Assembly (NCBI GenBank): GCA_903827955.1 | Contig: CAIKKJ010000081.1 | Span: forward strand, 1 to 40,835 | Reading direction: 5' to 3' | DNA length: 40,835 bases | From: an uncultured Verrucomicrobia subdivision 3 bacterium | GTDB lineage: Bacteria; Verrucomicrobiota; Verrucomicrobiia; Limisphaerales; UBA11358 | In this document: in pieces, positions 15,784-21,969 of the stretch | How the letters are laid out: each line of letters begins with the position of its first letter | How positions within the stretch are numbered: the first letter of the stretch is position 1 | Translations under genes and position numbers: made by a program | The notes under the pieces: model-generated | The model's database searches: none | The model's input: only the letters and a program-made list of their open reading frames with translations | Told to the model about the DNA's origin: nothing

Positions 15784-18700
15784 AAATCACGCTTTCATTT
15801 GGGATGCCAGCAACGGCATTCGCGATCTCGGAACGCTGGGCGGCACTTATAATCAACCCGTCGCCATCAATTCATCCGGTCAGGTGATTGGTCTGTCATC
15901 TAAAACCGGCGATTCGCCGTTGCGGGCTTACGTTTGGGATTCATCGCACGGCATGCGCTGCCTCACGCTGGGTGGCAGCAACAGTCTGCCTTACGCGATC
16001 AATGATGCCGGCCAAGTGGTTGGCGATGCCACGACGACGAATGAACTGAATCACGCTTTTATTTGGGATGCCGCCAACGGCATTCGTGATTTGGGCACGT
16101 TAGGCGGCAACTACGCCAATGCCGTTGCCCTCAACGCCAGCGGCCAAGTGGTTGGCGATTCGACCATCGCCGGGGAACTGGAAGACCACGCTTTTATTTG
16201 GGACGCCACCAACGGAATGCAAGACCTCGGCACCTTTGGCGGCGGTTACAGTGCCGCCTACATGATCAATTCATTCGGACAAATCGTTGGCGATGCCACC
16301 ACCTTCGGAGAAGTTGAGGATGACGGTTTTTTTGTGTCAGTGCCCAATGCAAAAGACATTCCACCGACGGCCAAAACAAAAAATGTTACCGTAGTCGCCG
16401 ACAATACTTGCACCGCCACTGCGTCCATTAACGATGGTTCCTTTGATGCCGACAGCGGAGACGCCATCACCCTCGCACAAACTCCCGCCGGGCCATATCC
16501 CATCGGCACCACAACCGTGACCCTGACCGTCACCGATTCGCACGGAGCATCCAGTGTTTCCAGTGCCACCGTGACTGTGATTGACACTACGACTCCCGTC
16601 ATCACGCTCAACGGGTCCAATCCGATGACCGTTGAATGTCACGGCACGTTCACCGACCCCGGCGCAACCGCCAACGACAACTGTGCCGGCAGCGTCGCCG
16701 TCACCACCACCGGCAGCGTCAATTCCAACGCGCCCGGCACTTACACCCTCACTTACAGCGCCACCGATGCTTCCACCAACACCGCTGCGGTCACTCGCAC
16801 GGTGCTCGTGAAAGACACCACCGCACCAAACATCCCCACGCTCGCCACCGTTACCGGCCAATGTTCCGCCACCATTTCTATTCCGACCACCACCGATGCT
16901 TGCGCTGGCAGCGTGACCGGCACGACTACGAATCTGCTGACCTACAATACGCAAGGCACGTTCACCGTCCATTGGAATTTTAACGACGGCAATGGCAACA
17001 GCACTGCCGCCAACCAGACAGTCATCATCAAAGACACCACGGCTCCCGTCATCACGCTCAACGGTTCCAATCCGATGACGGTTGAATGTCACGACACATT
17101 CACCGATCCCGGCGCATCCGCCAATGACAACTGCGCGGGCAGCGTCGCCGTCACCACCAGCGGCAGCGTGAACGCCAATGTTCCCGGCACTTATACGCTG
17201 ACTTATACCACAGTTGATTCTTCGAGCAACCAAGCTACGGCCACGCGCACCGTGCTTGTGAAAGACACCACCGCGCCAATCATCCCCGCACTCGCCACGG
17301 TCACCGGCCAATGTTCCGCCACCGTTTCTGCGCCGACCACCACCGATGCTTGCGCGGGTTCAGCTGCCGGCACGACCACCGATTCGTTGACCTATAACAC
17401 GCCAGGAACTTTCACCGTCCATTGGAATTTTAACGACGGCAACGGCAACAGCAGCACCGCCAACCAAACGGTCATCATCAAAGACACCATCGCTCCCGTC
17501 CTCACACTAAACGGTTCCAATCCGGTGACGGTTGAATGTCACGGCACGTTCACCGATCCCGGCGCATCCGCCAACGACAACTGTGCGGGCAGCGTCGCCG
17601 TCAAAACCAGCGGCAACGTCAACCCCAATGCCCCCGGCACTTACACGCTGACTTTTACCGCAGTTGATTCTTCGAGCAACCAAGCTACGGCCACGCGCAC
17701 CGTGCTTGTGAAAGATACAACTCCGCCCATTGTCCCTGTGCTGACGAATATTACTGCTCAATGCTCCGTCACGGTTTCTGCACCAACGACGACCGATGCT
17801 TGCGCGGGCAGCGTGACCGGCACGACGACGAATCTGCTGACTTACAACACGCAAGGAACTTTCACCGTGCATTGGAATTTTAACGATGGTAACGGCAACA
17901 GCACGGCCGCCAACCAGACGGTCATCATCAAAGACACCATTGCCCCCGTCATCAGCCTCAACGGCTCCAATCCGATGACGGTTGCCTTCAACAGCAACTT
18001 CACCAATCCCGGAGCTGTCGCCATTGATAACTGCGCCGGCAACGTTAGCGTCAACTCCACCGGCAGCGTCAACACCAATGTCCCCGGCACTTACACGCTC
18101 ACTTACAGCGCCACCGATCTTTCCAGCAACAGTGCCACGGCCACTCGCACGGTAATCGTCGCCTACCCCGCGCAACCCTGCGGCTCGCTCGGCAACTGCA
18201 CCCCGCCCTACCCGTTCACCACCGGGGCCTTCACCAATTCGCTCACCGGCATTGCTTTCAACGAATCGTCCATGTTTGTCACCAACCTGTTCACGTCCGT
18301 TTCCAACTGCGTGCCGAACCAGATCGCGGTCTTTTACAACGACCAAACGCCCGTCACCTTGGGCGTTCGTCAGGTGATTACCAAGACCAAGAGCGGGAAT
18401 GTCACCATCAAAACCACGAACAACTACGCAATCACCGCCTTGAATTCCAGTCCCGCCGGCGCCACGAACCCGGCTATCGGAGCCACCGTCGCCCAGGGCA
18501 GCATTGACTTAAACGGACGGCCAATGTTCCCCGCCATGTTCGTCACCGACATCACCACCAACCCCGCCAATCCCAACGCCGGCGACTGGCAGTATGGCGG
18601 CAAGCCCCAGCCGCCCACCGCCATTTTTGGCACTTGGAAAAGCGCCGTCGTCAACGTGGATAAAACCACCACGACCACCATGTTCACCGTCACGCCGGAT

Positions 18701-18943
18701 GCCGCCAACCCCGCAAAAAATAATTGGAGCCTCGGTGCCGGCAGCGATCCCGTTCCCGCCGGCCTGAACAACCAGGGTTATAGCGCCGAAATCCGCTGGG
18801 CCGTCTCCAGCCTCGTGGACAACTTCGGACTGCCGCTACGCAGCGGTCACACCTACCATTTGTATTACCTCGCGCACGACGGCGACTCCAATAACTATGG
18901 CGGCGACAGCGGTCAGGATTGCGGCACGTTGACCATACCCTGA
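15587..18943 (+). CDS. HAF/Ig-like (HYR, DUF5011-type) giant secreted protein, main part (frameshifted gene)
   Basis: True homology starts near 15677 (VHGIQDLGNLGG), in continuation of the N-terminal frame after a one-base shift. Five more HAF repeats follow, to about 16330. Then come an HYR-like domain (PIGTTTVTLTVTDSHGA) and seven alternating Ig-like modules: four DUF5011-type (ITLNGSNPMTVECHGTFTDPGA, quoted in part) and three of a second type (QCSATISIPTTTDACAGS). The C-terminal 260 residues from about 18165 are non-repetitive, with YNDQTPVTLGVRQVITKTKSG and an ending on DCGTLTIP; no PEP-CTERM or other sorting tail is seen. The protein is probably surface or secreted and adhesive. If the shift is real, the gene may be inactive, because this part has no signal peptide of its own. 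Confidence 0.88.
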   Translation: MLWQSTHPVRFLATHRACNMPCNTRSFGMPVHGIQDLGNLGGGINYVVALNEAGQAIGSSMTATGENHAFIWDASNGIRDLGTLGGTYNQPVAINSSGQVIGLSSKTGDSPLRAYVWDSSHGMRCLTLGGSNSLPYAINDAGQVVGDATTTNELNHAFIWDAANGIRDLGTLGGNYANAVALNASGQVVGDSTIAGELEDHAFIWDATNGMQDLGTFGGGYSAAYMINSFGQIVGDATTFGEVEDDGFFVSVPNAKDIPPTAKTKNVTVVADNTCTATASINDGSFDADSGDAITLAQTPAGPYPIGTTTVTLTVTDSHGASSVSSATVTVIDTTTPVITLNGSNPMTVECHGTFTDPGATANDNCAGSVAVTTTGSVNSNAPGTYTLTYSATDASTNTAAVTRTVLVKDTTAPNIPTLATVTGQCSATISIPTTTDACAGSVTGTTTNLLTYNTQGTFTVHWNFNDGNGNSTAANQTVIIKDTTAPVITLNGSNPMTVECHDTFTDPGASANDNCAGSVAVTTSGSVNANVPGTYTLTYTTVDSSSNQATATRTVLVKDTTAPIIPALATVTGQCSATVSAPTTTDACAGSAAGTTTDSLTYNTPGTFTVHWNFNDGNGNSSTANQTVIIKDTIAPVLTLNGSNPVTVECHGTFTDPGASANDNCAGSVAVKTSGNVNPNAPGTYTLTFTAVDSSSNQATATRTVLVKDTTPPIVPVLTNITAQCSVTVSAPTTTDACAGSVTGTTTNLLTYNTQGTFTVHWNFNDGNGNSTAANQTVIIKDTIAPVISLNGSNPMTVAFNSNFTNPGAVAIDNCAGNVSVNSTGSVNTNVPGTYTLTYSATDLSSNSATATRTVIVAYPAQPCGSLGNCTPPYPFTTGAFTNSLTGIAFNESSMFVTNLFTSVSNCVPNQIAVFYNDQTPVTLGVRQVITKTKSGNVTIKTTNNYAITALNSSPAGATNPAIGATVAQGSIDLNGRPMFPAMFVTDITTNPANPNAGDWQYGGKPQPPTAIFGTWKSAVVNVDKTTTTTMFTVTPDAANPAKNNWSLGAGSDPVPAGLNNQGYSAEIRWAVSSLVDNFGLPLRSGHTYHLYYLAHDGDSNNYGGDSGQDCGTLTIP
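16601..17950 (+). repeat. Three tandem 450-bp repeats encoding paired Ig-like modules
   Basis: The motif ATCACGCTCAACGG or a close variant recurs at 16601, 17051, 17501 and 17951, exactly 450 bp apart. This gives three full 150-residue units (DUF5011-type module plus companion module) and a fourth partial unit to about 18160. Nucleotide identity between units is high, including at many third positions. That suggests recent duplication or gene conversion and makes the locus prone to copy-number change. Confidence 0.93.
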
Positions 18944-19033
18944 CCATAGAAAAAAATTGCCGGGCTCGATTTGGCCTGGGGAGCGCACGCGGCCGAGTTG
19001 GTCAAGCAAGGCAGGATAGAATTCGCGGCGCGT

Positions 19034-19160
19034 CATGGAGTGCGGTGGCAGAGCGGGAGCGGCGACACCGCTCTCGCACGGACGGAAAATTTACGGATTT
19101 TGAATGACCTTCGTGCGGGCGAAAGCGGCGTGGCGCTGCGCTTCCCGCCGCAGTCCAAGA
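19034..19160. repeat. Long imperfect inverted repeat downstream of the HAF/Ig gene
   Basis: The left arm 19034-19080 (GGAGTGCGGTGGCAGAGC, then GGCGACACCGCTCTCG) is an imperfect reverse complement of the right arm 19112-19160 (GAAAGCGGCGTGGCGCTGCG, then CCGCCGCAGTCCA). The spacer is about 31 bp. It fills most of the 241-bp gap between two convergent genes. The form matches GC-rich dispersed palindromes I associate with verrucomicrobial genomes. It could terminate transcription from both sides. Confidence 0.75.
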
Positions 19161-19184
19161 CACGCGGGTGCGAATGCCAACGAC

Positions 19185-20663
19185 CTACTTCACTTTCTCC
19201 ACCACCAGCATCTCGATGGGTTCGTGGCTCGGCACGAGTTCGAGGCCGAGTTGGTCAGTGATGCTGCGCCAAACATCTTCACGACTTTTCCCCTTTGTCC
19301 CCGGATTCATTTCAGCTTTGCTTTTCCACTCGTAAAACGAATCCGTTCCAGTTTGATCAAAAACTGGTTTCTGAAAAATGGTTTCAAGTAACTCCGCCAG
19401 TTGCATACTTTCAAAGCCAGTGATCGAGTCGTTTGGTTTGCCGCGTGACATTTTGAAAGTCCCGAAATTTCCTGGCTTGTCATTTTGCACCAGATGAGAT
19501 TTTAATTTTTCCGCATCTTTCACTTGTAGTCGCATCACATCGGCTTCACGAGTTTCGGTATGAGCAACCAGTCCAAATTGTTTTTTGAGTTCTGCGCGCA
19601 ACGCATCTCTTTGGTGGTCGGCAAGGGTATTCAAATAATCAAATTGGCCTTGAGGCAAATCCTTCGGCAGAATCATTCGCACCGATGTCGTGAGTCCGTA
19701 AGCTCGTCGAATCATTTCTGTAATTGAAGAGTTCACAGCAATGCTTTTACCGCTTGGGTTTTGAAATCCAACGCCATTCGTCGGGTATTGGGTCGGGCGA
19801 ATCACCAAAGTTGGCGAAACGCTTTCCAATTTGCTACCGCTGTTTGGATCAGTGTCGAGATGCTTAAAAACATCTTCGATTGCCACCGCCGTTGTTCCAA
19901 CGGCCAAAACTGTTGCCACACCGACTGCGACCGCCATTTTCGCCTTTGTCCATGCCATAATTTTCAATGCTCCTTTGATGAGGGTTAAAGTTGAACCGCT
20001 GGCTGCCGCGCCTTTGGCCAGCGCCACGGCAGTCACGGACTGCGCCAGCGCGGGGGGCGCGGCGTGGACGGAATTGGCCGTCAGGATTCCGGCCAGAATC
20101 ATCGTGGTGGAACTCACGCCGCGCCGGTTGAAAACTTTGTGCAGCCTTTCCAGCGCGCGGCTCACGCGTTTGCGCGCAGTGTCTTCGCCGGTTCCCAAGG
20201 CGCGGCCGACTTCGGCGAGGGATTTGTTTTCAAAGAAGCGCAGCAGCACGGCTTGCCGGTCGGTTTCGCCGAGCGTCGCGAGCGCGTCGTCGAGCAGCGG
20301 CGACATTTTTTCCCAGAGCGGGTCGGGCGCAGCGGCGGAATTTTCACTTTGCATTTGCAGCTCCTTTTCAATGGTGGCCAGCCGTGCGTATCGTTTCGCC
20401 AGTTCACGCGTCTGGGCGATGGCGGCGTAGCGCGTGGTCTTGAAGAGCCAGCCGGCGAGAATGGTCTGGTCGGAAATCTTCCCGGCCTTTTGCGCGAGGA
20501 TGATGAAGACAGCCTGTGTGATTTCCTCTGCGAGATGCGGGTCGCGCACCTGCCGCAACGCCGCCGCATACACGAAGCCCACGCGCCGCGAAACAAGTTC
20601 GGCGAAGGCGGCTTCGGAATTCCGCGTGGCGTAGTCGCGCAGAAGCGTGAGGTCGTCTGACAT
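19185..20663 (-). CDS. ECF sigma factor fused to a membrane segment and a TIGR03435 domain
   Basis: This 492-residue chain starts with an ECF sigma-70 factor. Region 2 is about 10-85 (AAFAELVSRRVGFVYAAALRQV, EEITQAVFIILAQKAG; quoted in part). Region 4 is about 128-185, with the helix-turn-helix KSLAEVGRALGTGEDTARKRV. An Ala-rich linker follows, then one strong transmembrane segment near 240-262 (MAVAVGVATVLAVGTTAVAI). Residues 290-492 resemble the 'soil-associated' TIGR03435 family (LPQGQFDYLNTLADHQRDALRAELKKQFG in part; GLELVPSHEPIEMLVVEKVK at the end). The layout suggests that an exported C-terminal sensor could tether or control the cytoplasmic sigma factor. No separate anti-sigma gene is adjacent. 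It converges with the HAF/Ig gene. Confidence 0.9.
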   Translation of the reverse strand: MSDDLTLLRDYATRNSEAAFAELVSRRVGFVYAAALRQVRDPHLAEEITQAVFIILAQKAGKISDQTILAGWLFKTTRYAAIAQTRELAKRYARLATIEKELQMQSENSAAAPDPLWEKMSPLLDDALATLGETDRQAVLLRFFENKSLAEVGRALGTGEDTARKRVSRALERLHKVFNRRGVSSTTMILAGILTANSVHAAPPALAQSVTAVALAKGAAASGSTLTLIKGALKIMAWTKAKMAVAVGVATVLAVGTTAVAIEDVFKHLDTDPNSGSKLESVSPTLVIRPTQYPTNGVGFQNPSGKSIAVNSSITEMIRRAYGLTTSVRMILPKDLPQGQFDYLNTLADHQRDALRAELKKQFGLVAHTETREADVMRLQVKDAEKLKSHLVQNDKPGNFGTFKMSRGKPNDSITGFESMQLAELLETIFQKPVFDQTGTDSFYEWKSKAEMNPGTKGKSREDVWRSITDQLGLELVPSHEPIEMLVVEKVK

Positions 20664-20705
20664 TCACCTATTAAATGCCCGTTTGCGGAAAAACCGGACA
20701 GGAAT
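20664..20705 (-). promoter_or_regulatory. Candidate promoter of the ECF sigma gene
   Basis: Reading on the minus strand towards ATG 20663, the leader contains TGTCCGGTTTTTCC, a short spacer, then CGGGCATTTAATAGG. ECF factors often direct their own transcription, and this T-rich element followed by a short AT box could be such a promoter. The assignment is by eye and unverified. Confidence 0.3.
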
Positions 20706-20757
20706 TTTTAAAAAATGTTTTCGGGAAGTGGTAAATTGCCGCGCAGGTAAGCGTTGG

Positions 20758-20920
20758 TAGGGAAGGCGCGCTGCGCCGTCCCCGTCGCCGAGCGCAGCGT
20801 CAGGCGACGGAACAAATGGCCGAAACGTGTGGCTTACCACGTTCGTTCCGCCCTGCGCTTCGCTGCGGGCGGGGACATCGCAGCGCGATGTCCCTGCCAT
20901 CGCGCCAAGCGCGCCGAAAT
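20758..20920. repeat. Cluster of GC-rich palindromes
   Basis: At least three short hairpins sit side by side: GTCGCC/GGCGAC (20784-20808), CCGCCC/GGGCGG (20848-20872) and GGACATCGC/GCGATGTCC (20873-20893). The block lies between the sigma-factor leader and the 43-bp repeat, and the open frame of the PEP-CTERM gene reads into it. It looks like a composite dispersed repeat, not coding sequence. Confidence 0.75.
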
Positions 20921-21627
20921 GATTTAATCAAATTGTCATCCACCCGCTGCGCCGATAGCTTGTGGTTGCACATCAAAACTCGCTTGTCTAGCCTCCCCGT
21001 TCTAGCCCTGTTGGGTTTTTTGTGGGAGTGCCAGCAAACGAGCAAGACTCCAAGTGTGACTAACACAAACTGATTTGGTTCAGGAACAGGAATAATGTTT
21101 TGCGTTCCAGCAATGATGCCTGCACCGCCGTATTCCATTGCGCTGTCGAGCATTTGAATTACCCCCTGATTGTTGACCAACTCCACCCAGCCAAACATCG
21201 GATTATTATAAATACCATTCGGCGGAGCAAAGTTTACATTTCCAGTATAAAACGCCAAGTAAAACGGAGTCCCAGAATTTAGTGTGTAATTTGAAGTGAA
21301 CGAAAATTTCAATTCTGTCAAAGCACCTGAAAGAAGTAGATTTGTTGTTATGGTTTGATTTGCATCTACAAAGAAAACTCGAACCCCTACATCAACAATC
21401 GGGTCGAACCTAAAGAGATTTGTATAATCACCATCTGGCGGGGAAACCCCTCTTGGATCCAAAGAAAACCCAGTAGTTATAGAACTATTTGTAGGGTTAC
21501 GAGAAACAGAAATCCCATATCCTGGCGAAGTGCAACCCAAATATTTTACACCATCAGTAACAATATAGCCTTGGGCAAACAGGCTGATTTTAAGAAAGAA
21601 AAAAAATGCCGTAAAAATTTGTTTCAT
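20800..21627 (-). CDS. PEP-CTERM-type exported protein with a repeat-derived C-terminal tail
   Basis: The product starts with an export signal (MKQIFTAFFFFLKISLFAQG). A beta-rich domain of about 170 residues with many Asn/Thr follows (TITTNLLLSGALTELKFSFTS in part). The sorting signal comes next: VPEP at about 181-184, hydrophobic FVLVTLGVLLVCW, then basic HSHKK. PEP-CTERM proteins normally stop within a few residues of that basic cluster. Here the frame continues for about 70 residues through the 43-bp repeat (read as KLSAQRVDDNLIK) and into the palindrome cluster, so the natural stop has probably been lost or replaced. The gene is clearly more AT-rich than its neighbours. No exosortase gene is in the window. 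Function is unknown. Confidence 0.75.
   Translation of the reverse strand: MKQIFTAFFFFLKISLFAQGYIVTDGVKYLGCTSPGYGISVSRNPTNSSITTGFSLDPRGVSPPDGDYTNLFRFDPIVDVGVRVFFVDANQTITTNLLLSGALTELKFSFTSNYTLNSGTPFYLAFYTGNVNFAPPNGIYNNPMFGWVELVNNQGVIQMLDSAMEYGGAGIIAGTQNIIPVPEPNQFVLVTLGVLLVCWHSHKKPNRARTGRLDKRVLMCNHKLSAQRVDDNLIKSFRRAWRDGRDIALRCPRPQRSAGRNERGKPHVSAICSVA
20922..20964. repeat. 43-bp direct repeat, copy 2
   Basis: This is identical over all 43 bases to 21927-21969. It starts ATTTAATCAAATTGTCATCC and ends GCCGATAGCTTGTG. It lies inside the C-terminal open frame of the PEP-CTERM gene. With the other copy it brackets an AT-rich segment of about 1 kb. Confidence 0.9.
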
Positions 21628-21631
21628 ATAT

Positions 21632-21838
21632 TTATCTCATTGTTGGCCAATTGGTAAGTGTGAAATAATTTAATTGATAGTCTGAAGTGCAATTATTGCT
21701 TATGGATAAAAAGTGCATAGCACCGTTAATCTCATCAAGGTATTTTGCATAATTTGGACCTTGAACTGAACTGGACAAGCGCTTCATGTTTTTCCAAAAA
21801 AATTTCTTTGAACAATTCATTGTTACGCCGACAGCCAT
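21632..21838 (-). CDS. Small hypothetical protein upstream of the PEP-CTERM gene
   Basis: A 68-residue open frame in the AT-rich island, in the same direction as the PEP-CTERM gene and ending four bases before its ATG, which suggests an operon. An internal ATG at 21820 would give 62 residues. The sequence (MNCSKKFFWKNMKRLSSSVQ; DEINGAMHFLSISNNC) has no signal peptide, no membrane helix and no motif I recognise. It may be the 3' remnant of a longer gene truncated at the repeat boundary. Coding status is uncertain. Confidence 0.35.
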   Translation of the reverse strand: MAVGVTMNCSKKFFWKNMKRLSSSVQGPNYAKYLDEINGAMHFLSISNNCTSDYQLNYFTLTNWPTMR

Positions 21839-21926
21839 GACATCGCAACTCGGATTTTGGTAATTCTTTCTCCAACCAAATTACCACGCCGTCAACTGCC
21901 CGTTCGAGCCACTAGCCATAAAGACA

Positions 21927-21969
21927 ATTTAATCAAATTGTCATCCACCCGCTGCGCCGATAGCTTGTG
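21927..21969. repeat. 43-bp direct repeat, copy 3
   Basis: A perfect duplicate of 20922-20964. It ends exactly on the GTG at 21967-21969, the first possible start codon of the FAD/Fe-S oxidoreductase. On the plus strand it has TTGTCA-17 bp-TAGCTT, a promoter-like arrangement directly in front of that gene. Confidence 0.9.

Noticed and set aside
16601-17950. Regular repeats considered as a CRISPR-like array
   Set aside because: The period is 450 bp, the whole unit is coding, and there are no short repeats with unique spacers.
16337-18346. Long minus-strand open frames opposite the Ig-repeat gene
   Set aside because: They are shadows of the 450-bp tandem repeats; the plus-strand translation has clear domains and the minus-strand one does not.
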